NCBI RefSeq assembly: GCF_026626665.1
Contig: NZ_JAPNKE010000002.1
Span: forward strand, 9,320,001 to 9,384,000
Direction of reading: 5' to 3'
Length of the DNA stretch: 64,000 nt
From: Nannocystis pusilla
GTDB taxonomy: Bacteria; Myxococcota_A; Polyangia; Nannocystales; Nannocystaceae
Program-made: the position numbers and the translations under genes
The notes under the pieces: model-generated
Told to the model about the DNA's origin: nothing
The model's database searches: none
What the model saw: only the letters and a program-made list of their open reading frames with translations
Shown: one piece after another, positions 8,932 through 17,524 of the stretch
Numbering within the stretch: the first letter of the stretch is position 1
How the letters are laid out: the number at the start of each line of letters is the position of its first letter

Positions 8932-10269
8932 ATGATCGAGGAGACTCCGGAGATCCCGATCACCGTCGTCGGGCTCGACGGCGAGGTGATCACGCTCGAC
9001 GCCCGCACCTGCGCCCTGGTCCAGTCGGTGCTGCCGACGGCGATGAACCACCTGCGGATCGGCGACGTCATCGCGGCCGGCGGCGTGGGCTCGGTGCGGC
9101 TCGTCTTCGACAAGTCGCTGCAGCGGCGCATGGCGCTCAAGACCCTGCAGGCCGGCTCGTACAACTATTACTTGTTGGTCCACGCGTTCATCCGCGAGGC
9201 CCAGGTCGCGGGCCAGCTCGACCACCCCAACATCGCGCCGATCTACGAGCTCGGCCGCGACCCCGAGGGCGGGATCTTCTTCACGATGAAGCTGATCGAG
9301 GGCCGCTCGCTCTACTCGCTGATCAACGGCCGCCCGGCGCGCACGCCCGACCAGCTGCAGCGCCGCCTCGACGCGTTCGTCAAGGTGTGCGACGGCGTCG
9401 CGTTCGCCCACAGCCGCGGGGTGCTCCACTGCGACATCAAGACCGCCAACATCATGGTCGGCGCGTACGGCCAGGTGTTCGTGATGGACTGGGGCAACGC
9501 GTTCCTGCTGCCGCCGCGGCCCGGCAGCGAGGAGGTGTGGGCGCGCGAGAGCCTGCCGCCGCTGCGGCCCGAGGAGGCCGACAACATCGTCTGGGGCACG
9601 CCCGAGTACATGTCGCCGGAGCAGGCGATGGGCCGCCGCAAGTCGCTCGACGAGCGCTCCGACGTGTTCCTGCTCGGCGGCCTGCTGTTCGAGCTGCTGA
9701 CCGGTCGCCCGCTCTATCAAGACCCCGACCCCAAGCGGGTGTTGAAGATGGCGCAGCGCGGCGAGGTCACCTCGCCCGACGTGGTCGTCGGCCCCGAGGT
9801 CAGCTTCCCGCCCGAGCTGGTGCGGATCTGCATGAAGGCGCTGGCGGTCAAGCCCGACGACCGCTACCGCCGCGTCGACGACCTCATCGACGACATCAAG
9901 GCGCTGCTGCGCGGCGGCGGCAGCTTCGCGGTCACGGGCGTCGCCGCGGGCGAGCTCGTCATCCGCGAGGGCGAGGTCGGCGAGGCCGCCTACATCGTCC
10001 GCGCCGGCAAGCTCCAGGTTTTGAAGCTGGGCCAGGGCAGGGTGGTGCTGCGCCAGCTCGGGCCCGGCGACGTGTTCGGCGAGACCGCGATCTTCGCCGC
10101 CTCGCCGCGCACCGCCAGCGTGGTGGCGCTGACCGACAGCGAGCTCGTGGTCGTGACGAAGAAGACGATCGAGCGCGAGCTCGACGCGATGCAGCCGTGG
10201 CTGGCGGCGTTCGTCCGCACGCTGGCGACCCGCTTCGGCGGGGTCGGCAGCCCTGAGTACCTGGCCTGA
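8932..10269 (+). CDS. Ser/Thr protein kinase with cyclic-nucleotide-binding domain, non-RD type
   Basis: A 445-residue soluble kinase with no membrane segment. The glycine loop is AAGGVGSVRL (49-58), the ATP lysine K70 (MALKTL), the catalytic loop HCDIKTANIM (166-175), the metal motif DWGNA (186-190) and the activation end WGTPEYMSPEQ (221-231). The arginine of HRD is replaced by Cys (HCD) and DFG by DWG, so it is an RD-negative kinase not expected to need activation-loop phosphorylation. From about residue 335 a cNMP-binding fold follows (LVIREGEVGEAAYIVRAGKL ... LGPGDVFGETAIFAASPRTA) with the phosphate-binding cassette GETAIF...RTA. A cyclic nucleotide therefore probably gates the kinase (inference). 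An adenylate cyclase at 20569-22398 is a possible source. Confidence 0.88.
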   Translation: MIEETPEIPITVVGLDGEVITLDARTCALVQSVLPTAMNHLRIGDVIAAGGVGSVRLVFDKSLQRRMALKTLQAGSYNYYLLVHAFIREAQVAGQLDHPNIAPIYELGRDPEGGIFFTMKLIEGRSLYSLINGRPARTPDQLQRRLDAFVKVCDGVAFAHSRGVLHCDIKTANIMVGAYGQVFVMDWGNAFLLPPRPGSEEVWARESLPPLRPEEADNIVWGTPEYMSPEQAMGRRKSLDERSDVFLLGGLLFELLTGRPLYQDPDPKRVLKMAQRGEVTSPDVVVGPEVSFPPELVRICMKALAVKPDDRYRRVDDLIDDIKALLRGGGSFAVTGVAAGELVIREGEVGEAAYIVRAGKLQVLKLGQGRVVLRQLGPGDVFGETAIFAASPRTASVVALTDSELVVVTKKTIERELDAMQPWLAAFVRTLATRFGGVGSPEYLA

Positions 10270-10543
10270 GGGACAGGGGCGCTCGTCAGGCCGCGCGAGC
10301 AATGCGGCGACCTGCGACCGGGTCGACGCATTCGAGCTGACTGCAGCCGAGCGCCGACGCGCGGAACGTCGATAACCACGTCATGGTATTCGCGGGGCCG
10401 AGCGCGTCGACGGGGTGATGCGCGCCCGCGCGACCAGTCTGCGTGAAGGCCGCGGAAGGGCGCGACGTAATCTGGCGAGAAAAATCAATTGTGCGGAACC
10501 CGGCGCGCTGCGGCTGTCATGGCGTCCGGAGGCATCCGGCTGC

Positions 10544-11812
10544 ATGGGCGACGACGGTGAACGCTGGAGTCTGGCGCGGCGAATAGGGCTGTCTTTCGTC
10601 GGCATTTATTTTTGCCTCAACATCGTGCCGCTGATGCTGCTGTCGGTGCCGCTGCTCGACGACTGGTTCGGGATGTTGTGGTTGACGCTGTGGGTGAAGT
10701 TGATGCCGATCCTCGGCAACGCGGCGCTCGGGATCGAAGGGCCCATCTCGATGGAGATCGCCGGCAGCAGCGACATGACCTGGAACTACGTGCAGCAGTT
10801 CTGGTACCTCGTGCTCGCGGTCGTCGGCGCGCTCGTGTGGGCCGCCTTGCCGCACCGCCGATCGCCGTTCCCGACGCAGTACGCGTGGCTGCGCATCATC
10901 CTGCGCCACGGCCTGGCGATGATGATGCTGTCGTATGGCTTTATCAAGGTGTTCGGCGTGCAGATGCCGCCGCTCGGTCCGGCGGAGCTGTCGCGGACCT
11001 ACGGCGAATCGTCGCCTGGCGGCCTGCTGTGGTCGTTCATGGGCTTTTCGCCCTTTTACAAGGGGTTCACGGGGATGGCCGAGGTGATCGGCGGGGCGCT
11101 GCTGTTGTGGCGTCGCACGGCCACGCTCGGGGCGCTCGTGACGGCCGGCGTGATGGCGCACGTGGCGGTGCTCAACTTCTGCTACGACGTGCCGGTCAAG
11201 ATCTACTCGTCGCTGTTCCTGCTGATGGCGCTGTTCCTGGCGGCGCACGAAGCCCGCGCCTTGATCGATCTGTTCGTGCGCGGAAGGCCGGCCGCGCTCG
11301 CCGATCCGCCCCCCGTGCTCGGCCGCCGCATGCGGATCGCCCGCGTCGTGCTCAAGGCGGTCGTGTTCGTCAGCATCCTCGAGACGCCGGTGAAGCTGGC
11401 GATCCGTCAAGCCACGCCGAGGCCGGAGCCCGGGCCGCTGGCGGGCGCGTGGGAGGTGGTGGAGTTCGTCCACGACGGGCAGGTGCGCCCGTGGTCGCAG
11501 CACGACGAGCTGCGCTGGCGCCAGCTGGTGATCATGCCGTATCCGATGGCGATGGTCCGGGGGATGCGCGGCCAGAAGACCGGCTACGGCGTGGCGTACG
11601 ACGAGGCGGGCGGGAAGTTGACGCTGACGAGCATGGCCGATCCGGACGCGACCCACGTGCTGGCGCTCGAGCGGCCTGCGGTCGACGAGATGATCCTCCG
11701 CGGTCCGCTCGCCGGCGGGACGGTGACGGTGCGACTCCAGCGCCTCGACACCGAGCACGCGCCGCTGATGACCCGCGGCTTCCGCTGGGTCATCGAGGAC
11801 GGCTTCGGTTGA
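10544..11812 (+). CDS. DoxX-like multi-pass membrane protein
   Basis: A 422-residue integral membrane protein. The ATG at 10544 follows GGAGG by 11 bases; upstream in-frame codons are unlikely because they lack hydrophobic or conserved sequence. About six membrane helices are visible (SFVGIYFCLNIVPLMLL, FWYLVLAVVGALVWAAL, MAEVIGGALLLWRR, TLGALVTAGVMAHVAVLNF, YSSLFLLMALFLAAHEA and one near ARVVLKAVVFVSILE). The core YGFIKVFGVQMPPLGPAELS with SFMGFSPFYKGFTGMAEV matches the long DoxX/DoxD-like proteins of Bacteroidota and myxobacteria. A soluble C-terminal domain of about 110 residues ends it. DoxX proteins are linked to quinone or thiol redox chemistry, but the role here is unknown. Confidence 0.72.
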   Translation: MGDDGERWSLARRIGLSFVGIYFCLNIVPLMLLSVPLLDDWFGMLWLTLWVKLMPILGNAALGIEGPISMEIAGSSDMTWNYVQQFWYLVLAVVGALVWAALPHRRSPFPTQYAWLRIILRHGLAMMMLSYGFIKVFGVQMPPLGPAELSRTYGESSPGGLLWSFMGFSPFYKGFTGMAEVIGGALLLWRRTATLGALVTAGVMAHVAVLNFCYDVPVKIYSSLFLLMALFLAAHEARALIDLFVRGRPAALADPPPVLGRRMRIARVVLKAVVFVSILETPVKLAIRQATPRPEPGPLAGAWEVVEFVHDGQVRPWSQHDELRWRQLVIMPYPMAMVRGMRGQKTGYGVAYDEAGGKLTLTSMADPDATHVLALERPAVDEMILRGPLAGGTVTVRLQRLDTEHAPLMTRGFRWVIEDGFG

Positions 11813-11816
11813 GAGG

Positions 11817-11861
11817 ATGTCGTTCAGGACATGCTGTTCAGGGCATGTCCTTCATGACATG
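11817..11861. terminator. Palindrome pair between convergent genes
   Basis: Two family members fill the 63 bases between the DoxX stop (11812) and the kinase stop (11876): ATGTC gttcag GACAT at 11817-11832 and CATGTC cttcat GACATG at 11844-11861. Their position suits a bidirectional terminator. Confidence 0.6.
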
Positions 11862-11875
11862 TCCTATGGGTAACT

Positions 11876-14474
11876 TCACTTGCGCCGGTGAGCGCGGGCG
11901 GCCTCGTCGTCGGCGGCGCGGGCCATGGCGTCGGCGCGAGCGATGAGGCCCTGGGCGCGGAGGGCCTGGGCGAGGGCGGCGAGGGTGGCGGCGCGGCGCT
12001 CGGAGGGCGGGCCGACCTCGCCTTGCAGCTCGAGCGCGCGGTGCAGCACCGCGGCGGCGCGGACCGGGTCGCCGACGGCCAGGTTCGCCTCGCCGGCCAG
12101 GGTCCACGCCTCGGCGCGGGCGTCGGCCCCGGCGGCGATGCGCTCGCGCAGCTCGGCGGCGCGGGTGAACGCGTCGCGTGCGGCGGTCGCTTCGCCGCGG
12201 GCGGTCTGCGTGCGGCCGAGGTCGATCAGCGCCGCCGCGACGTCGGGGTGGTCGGGGCCGAGCAGGCGCTCGCGCAGGGCGAGGGCGTCGTTGTGGAACA
12301 TGAACGCCTCGTCGACGGCCCCGTGCGCCAGGTGGGCGTCGCCGAGGTTGCGCATCGAGGTGGCGACGTCGTGGCTGTCGACGCCGTAGGCCTTGCCGCG
12401 GATCGCCAGGGCGCGCTCGTGGTAGCGCACCGCCTGCTCGTACTCGCCGCGGGCCAGGGCGACGTTGCCGAGGGTGTTGAGCGAGCGGGCGACGTCGGGG
12501 TGCTCGGCGCCGAGGAGGGCCTCGCGCAGGGCCAGGGCGCGCTCGGAGTGCTCGCGCGCGGCGTCGAGGTCGCCGCGCAGACGGTAGACCGTGCCGAGGA
12601 CGCTGTGCAACCGCGCGGCCCGCAGCGAGTCCTCGGCGCCGAGGCGGTGCAGCGCGGCCTGGCCGAGGCGGGCCCAGCGGAGCGCGTCGTCGTGGCGGCC
12701 GGCGCGGAAGCTGACCGTGAAGGCCAGGGTGGAGGTGGCCTCGGCGACCAGCTCGTCGTGGCCCTCGCCGGTGGCGATCCACACCGCCTCCTCGAGCGCG
12801 CGCTCGGCCGCGGCGGCGTCGCCCAGGCGCTCGTGGAGGTTGCCGATCCGGATCTGCGCCTCCGCCCGCAGGGCCGGCAGGCCGAAGCGCTCGGCCTCGT
12901 GGAGCACGTCGCGCGCGGCGGCCAGGCCCTCGGCGAACTTGCCCGAGTCCTCGAGCGCGGCGGCGCGGACCAGCCGTCGGCGCAGCGCGATCGGGTGCGC
13001 GGCCATGGCTGTCCCATGGGACATGTCGACCGGGGGCGGGCTCCGGACCTCGCGCAGGCACGTCGACGCCGGCACCAGCCCGGACGCGAGGTACGGGGCG
13101 CGCTGCACGACCTCGGCGTCGGCCTCGACCAGCACGCCGACCACCGCCTCGAGGTCGATGCGGCGCTCGTCGAGGCACGCGACCTGACCGGCCGCGAGCT
13201 CGAGGGCGTGCGTGTGATCGACGGTGGCGGCGCGGCAGACCGCGACGCGGGTGGTCTTCCAGTCGGCCGCGATGCGGTCCAGCCACTCGGCGCTGTGCTC
13301 GGCAGCGATCGCGCCGAGGCGGGCGCCGGTGCCGGCGAAGACGGACGCGAGGCGGGCGCGCACGCCGTCGTTCCACACCTGATCGACGGCGGCGCCGGCC
13401 CGCTCGCACGCGGCGACGGTCTCGGCGGCCTGGAGCTCCTGCGCGCCGAACAGGCCGCCGAGGCCGAGCAGGCCGCTCGTCAGGGCCGCGCCTTGCCACC
13501 ACCGACGCGCGCGACCCTGGCCGTGCGCGAGCTCGGCGAGCAGGTCGTCCATCGCGGCGAAGCGGGCCCGCGGCTCGGCCGAGAGTCCGCGCTCGAGCGC
13601 CCGTCGCAGCCAGCGGGGGGCCGTCGGCGGCGGAGGTCGCAGCGCGCCGCTCCCGACCGCGAGCGCGAGGTCGACCAGGCTGTCGCCGGCGAACGGCCGC
13701 TGGCCGTAGAGCGCCTCCCAGCAGGTCGCGCACCACCCGAACTGATCGGTGCGCGCGTCGGCGGGCAGGCCGGCGAACTGCTCCGGCGCCATGTAAGCCG
13801 GGGTGCCGAGGATCGCGCCGACATGGGTGGCGACGAGGTCCTGCGGGACGTCGCTCGCCGAAGCCTTCGCGGGCACGAGCTCGCCCGCGCCGCTGCGCGC
13901 GAGGCCGAAGTCCATCAGGCGCACGCGACCGTCGCTGCCGACCATGATGTTGTCGGGCTTGACGTCGCGATGCACGAGGCCGGCCGCGTGCGCCGCAGCG
14001 AGCCCGCGACCGGCCGCGCACAGGACGTCGAGGACCTCGCGCCAGCTGCGGCGCAGCGCCGCCGACCAGGACGACAGCGCCTGGCCCTCGACGAACTCCA
14101 TCGCCACCCACACGTGGCCGCGGAAGGCCCCGACGTCGAACACCGCGACCACGTTGGGGTGCTGCAGCCGCGCCATCGCCTGGGCCTCGCGCAGCAGCCG
14201 GGCGCGCGTCGGCCTCGTCGGCGCGGGCGCGCAGCAGCTTGAGCGCGACCTTGCGGTCGAGCTCCGGATCGTAGGCCGCGTAGACGACCCCCATGCCGCC
14301 GGCGCCGAGCCGCGCCAGGACGATGTAGCGATCGACCGCCTCGCCCGAGGCGAGCTCGAGCGGCGGCTCGTCGGCCCTGGCGGCCCCGAGAGTCGCAGCC
14401 AGCACCGACGCGCTCAGGTCCGACGCCTGCGCCAGCGAGCTCGCGCGGATGGTGTCGCCGGCCGGGTCCGACAA
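11876..14474 (-). CDS. Ser/Thr protein kinase with membrane segment and TPR domain (one frameshift)
   Basis: The kinase domain begins YIVLARLGAGGMGVVYAAYD with the ATP lysine in RKVALKLL. The frame breaks at about 14207 in a GC-rich run and resumes LLREAQ-like / MARLQHPNVVAVFDV. It then has HRDVKPDNIM, LMDFGLARSG and GTPAYMAPEQFAG. One membrane segment (LTSGLLGLGGLFGAQEL) separates it from about 470 residues of tetratricopeptide repeats with LG-rich hairpins (RSLNTLGNVALARGEYEQAV, AAALIDLGRTQTARGEATAA). This is the standard myxobacterial PknB-TPR receptor layout: a cytosolic kinase and protein-interaction repeats. I prefer the TTG at 14474 (reading MSDPAGDTIRAS), directly behind a TATACT box; an ATG at 14525 is also in frame. 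It converges on the DoxX gene. Confidence 0.85.
13010..13023. repeat. Perfect palindrome inside the kinase-TPR gene
   Basis: TGTCCCATGGGACA is a perfect 14-bp palindrome of the window's repeat family within the coding part of the linker between membrane segment and TPRs (residues VDMSHGTAMAA). It keeps the frame. Confidence 0.55.
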
Positions 14475-14598
14475 GCAGCCGAGTATAAACGCTGGCCGGG
14501 TCGCCCCTGTCACATGAGGCAGCATTCACGCCCGCGTTCACGGACCGGCCCGCTCGAACTCGCGCGGGCCGAGCGAGATCATGTTCTAGTTCGGGAGT

Positions 14599-14612
14599 GT
14601 CCGTGAGGACAT
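14599..14612. repeat. Palindrome TGTCC-GTGA-GGACA downstream of PHM-like gene
   Basis: A 5-bp-arm member with a GTGA loop, 34 bases beyond the stop of the minus-strand PHM-like gene and before the following kinase gene. Probable terminator or repeat copy. Confidence 0.5.
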
Positions 14613-14645
14613 GTCTGATGCGACAGCTCGACGGATCCCGCAGCT

Positions 14646-15977
14646 TCACTTCGGCGGGACCACGAACAGGCCGGCCAGGCACATCTCGTTCTGCGTGCCC
14701 CAGCCGGGCGTGATCGGCTCCTTGTCGGCGCTGGTGTCGAACTCGCACGTGATCTTGAGGCGCGACTTCGGGGTGATGAGCGGCGGGTCGGTGAAGAAGT
14801 AGTACATCTGCCAGGCGAAGTCCCAGCGCTGGACGTCGCCCAGGCACTGCTCGCCGGCGTCGTCGGACAGGGTGACGCGCCACTTGCGGCCGCGCTCGTG
14901 CATGTGCGGGAAGATGCCGTGGACCTCGAGCGAGTCGGCGCCGACCTCGGCGAGCAGCCAGTCGCCGACCTCCGACACGGACTCGTAGCGCGCCGCGGGC
15001 TGGCCGGGCGGGAGCTCCGCGGGCTCGCCGTAGAACAGCGTGTCGAGGAAATTGTCGATCATGAGGAACACGCCCTCGCGCTCGACGGAGTCGGCGAGGC
15101 GCAGGCGCACCTGGGTGCTGTCGGAGGCGGTGCTGTCCGGGCCGTCGTGGAGGTTGTAGTGGATCTGCACGACGAACACGTCGGTGTCGCGGACGCGCAC
15201 GCCGGTGCCGGCGGGGTAGTCGACGAAGCCCATGCCCGGGGCCCAGGTGACCGGCTGCTGCTCGACCGAGACGCCGTCGCCGGCGGCGCTGAAGCACGGC
15301 CAGCCGTCGCGGCCGTCGGCGTCGAGCTCCTCGATGACCTCGCGGTTGGTGCTGCCGTCGCCGCGCCACGACTCGGCGTCGAGGTCGACCGGCATGGCGA
15401 GCACGTGGTGCACGAGCTGCGGGTTGCCCGGGGTGACCTCGTAGCCGGTGATGAACTGGTCGTGGTCGAGGCCGGGCTCGACGAGGAAGCAGCGGTACTC
15501 GTCGAAGGCCGCCAGCGGGCCGCCCTCGGCCTTCGGCACGAAGTCGGGGGTCACGAGGTCGAGGCCGGCGTCGAGGCTCGGCGGGCTCGCCGGCTTGAGG
15601 TCGTCGCGCGGCTCGCCCTCGGGCGCGTCGGCGTCGGCCCACGCGGCGATGGCGTCGATCTGCTCCTGCGACAGGGCCATGGAGTCGCGGTACTCGCCGC
15701 AGCTGCCGTCGGAGGTCAGCAGCCACGGCGGCATCGTGCGCGCGGCCACGGCGGCCGCGCTCGACTGGGCCCAGGTGCGCGCGTCCTCGTAATTGTCGAG
15801 GCGGAACGGCGCGATGCCCCCCTCGGTGTGACAACCGACGCACTTGTCGAAGAAGATCGGCGCGACGTGCTGCCAATAAGTAGTGGTCGTCTCGTCGGCG
15901 GGCGGGGGCTCTTCGTCCTTGCACGCGCTCGCGAGCACGAGGAGCGCCGGGGTGAGATAGCGGAGGTCACGGAGCAT
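14646..15977 (-). CDS. Lipoprotein: c-type heme motif plus copper type II (PHM-like) monooxygenase domain
   Basis: A 443-residue exported protein. The signal peptide ends LVLASAC with lipid Cys19. A cytochrome-like segment follows, with a CVGCH heme-attachment motif (46-50) in YWQHVAPIFFDKCVGCHTEG. The rest resembles the two-lobed copper type II, ascorbate-dependent monooxygenase fold: PQLVHHVLAMPVDL, VFVVQIHYNLHDGP and HGIFPHMHERGRKWRVTL supply the His-His, His-x-His and distant His/Met copper ligands. Such bacterial proteins are exported and copper-binding, and the fused heme site could feed electrons; the substrate is unknown. The ATG at 15977 precedes the signal peptide directly. It is divergent from the sigma/caspase operon. 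A final Cys-containing segment (TQNEMCLAGLFVVPPK) ends the domain. Confidence 0.78.
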   Translation of the reverse strand: MLRDLRYLTPALLVLASACKDEEPPPADETTTTYWQHVAPIFFDKCVGCHTEGGIAPFRLDNYEDARTWAQSSAAAVAARTMPPWLLTSDGSCGEYRDSMALSQEQIDAIAAWADADAPEGEPRDDLKPASPPSLDAGLDLVTPDFVPKAEGGPLAAFDEYRCFLVEPGLDHDQFITGYEVTPGNPQLVHHVLAMPVDLDAESWRGDGSTNREVIEELDADGRDGWPCFSAAGDGVSVEQQPVTWAPGMGFVDYPAGTGVRVRDTDVFVVQIHYNLHDGPDSTASDSTQVRLRLADSVEREGVFLMIDNFLDTLFYGEPAELPPGQPAARYESVSEVGDWLLAEVGADSLEVHGIFPHMHERGRKWRVTLSDDAGEQCLGDVQRWDFAWQMYYFFTDPPLITPKSRLKITCEFDTSADKEPITPGWGTQNEMCLAGLFVVPPK

Positions 15978-16251
15978 GCGACCTCGAACACCGCGCGCTC
16001 GCGGAAGTGTCACCGCCTGCGTCGCGCTTGCGAGGCGGTGTGCGCCTGGACCATCATCCCGCCATGCCGCGCGGCGCGAACGGGGGGCAGGGCGGTCCCT
16101 CACAGGGGCTCGCCCGAGCGGCCTCGCAAGCGCGGCCGCCGACGCCGGCGCGGCTTCGCGCGCATGGCCGCGCGAGGGGGCAAAAAAATCGCCGACGCGG
16201 TGACAGGCCCGGCCGGCGGCGGTGTTGCAGGGTCGAGGCGAGCGGGGGCTG

Positions 16252-16733
16252 ATGGCCATCGACGTCGAGGAGACCTACAAGCGCCACGGACCGATGGTCC
16301 TGCGCCGCTGCCGGAGCCTGCTGCGAGACGAGCAGCAGGCGGTGGATGCCATGCACGATGTCTTCGTACAACTACTGGTGCACCGCGAGCGCCTGGTCGA
16401 CAAGGGCGCGTGCAGCCTGTTGTGGCGGATCGCCACCAACGTGTGCCTCAACAAGATCCGCTCGCGCAGGCGGCGGCCCGAGGACCCGCAGTCGGAGCTG
16501 CTGGCCGAGATCGCGGCGATCGACGACGCCGAGTCGCGCGGGGTGGCGCGGGTCGTGCTGGACAAGTTGTTCGCGCGCGAGCCGGTGTCGACCGGGACGA
16601 TGGCGGTGATGCACCTGGTCGACGGGATGACGCTCGAGGAGGTCGCCGAGAGCGTGGGGATGTCGGTCTCGGGGGTCCGCAAGCGGCTCCGGACGCTGCG
16701 CGCCGGCGTGATGGCGCGAGAGGGGCCGCATGA
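16252..16733 (+). CDS. ECF-type RNA polymerase sigma factor
   Basis: About 160 residues. Region 2 is YKRHGPMVLRRCRSLLRDEQ followed by AVDAMHDVFVQLL; region 4 is MTLEEVAESVGMSVSGVRKR. The ATG at 16252 follows GAGCGGGGG. As printed, this frame has no stop: it runs on for 1144 codons through the whole next gene and in frame into the caspase gene, with only Arg/Gly-rich noise in between. Adding one G to the run at about 16724-16727 makes it end AREGAA-TGA at 16733 with an ATGA overlap to the next start, as expected for a coupled operon. I therefore take the stop at 16731-16733. It probably directs its own operon and is held by the membrane protein downstream (inference). Confidence 0.75.
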
Positions 16734-17524
16734 GCGACGCGGAGACGAGGAAGCGACCGGCGCTGCACGTCGAGGAGATCGCGGCCGGCGAGCGGCGCGG
16801 GGTGATCGACGAGGCCGAGCTGGCGGCGCTGCGGGCCTCGAACGCGGCGATCCTGGCCGCCCACCCGGCCGCGGCGGTGGCCGCCGAGGTCGGGCGCCGG
16901 GCCGGCGAGCGGAGGGCCGAGGCCCGCGCGCACCGCCAGCGCCACGCGGCGTGGTGGTTCGGCCTGCCGACGATGGCCGCGGCCGCGGCGGTGGCGATCG
17001 TGATGCTGCGCCCGGGCGACCCCGAAGCGCCGATGGTGGGACCATCTGTCCTTGGCGACATGTCCCAAGGGGAATCTACCGACGGGGTCCGAATCAAAGG
17101 TCTGGCCTCGCACCTGGTGCTGCATCGCCAGGTCGGCGAGGCGGCCGAGCAGCTGCGGGCGCCGGCGCGGGCCGGGGCCGGAGATGTCCTTCAGGTCAGC
17201 TACGTCGCGGCCGGGGCGACGCACGGGGTGGTGGCCTCGCTCGACGGCGCGGGGGTGGTGACGCTGCACTTCCCGGCCGAGGCCGGCGGCGCGACGCTGC
17301 TGCGCCAGGGCGGGGCGATCCGCCTGGCCCAAGCCTACGAGCTCGACGCGGCGCCGAACTTCGAGCGGTTCGTGTTCGTGACCGCGGACGCGCCGATCGA
17401 CGCGTCGCGGGTGGTCGCGGCGCTCAAGACGGTGGCGCCGTTCACCGACGCCCCCACGCGGCCGCTGGCGTTGCCGGCGAGCTGGGCGCAGTCCTCGTTC
17501 CTCGTCGAGAAGGTGTCGCCATGA
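16730..17524 (+). CDS. Single-pass membrane protein, anti-sigma-like with DUF4384-type domain
   Basis: A 264-residue protein. About 70 N-terminal residues (charged, helical: EIAAGERRGVIDEAELAALR) are cytosolic. A membrane helix follows (WWFGLPTMAAAAAVAIVMLR, 74-93), then an exported domain. The latter (VLQVSYVAAGATHGVVASLD ... VVTLHFPAE ... AQAYELDAAPNFERFVFVTA) looks like the DUF4384 fold often found next to caspase-like and kinase genes. Its place between an ECF sigma factor and a caspase-like protease, with ATGA overlaps on both sides, suggests it binds the sigma factor and links it to an outside signal. This is inferred from position: no zinc-binding anti-sigma motif is visible. Confidence 0.65.
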   Translation: MSDAETRKRPALHVEEIAAGERRGVIDEAELAALRASNAAILAAHPAAAVAAEVGRRAGERRAEARAHRQRHAAWWFGLPTMAAAAAVAIVMLRPGDPEAPMVGPSVLGDMSQGESTDGVRIKGLASHLVLHRQVGEAAEQLRAPARAGAGDVLQVSYVAAGATHGVVASLDGAGVVTLHFPAEAGGATLLRQGGAIRLAQAYELDAAPNFERFVFVTADAPIDASRVVAALKTVAPFTDAPTRPLALPASWAQSSFLVEKVSP

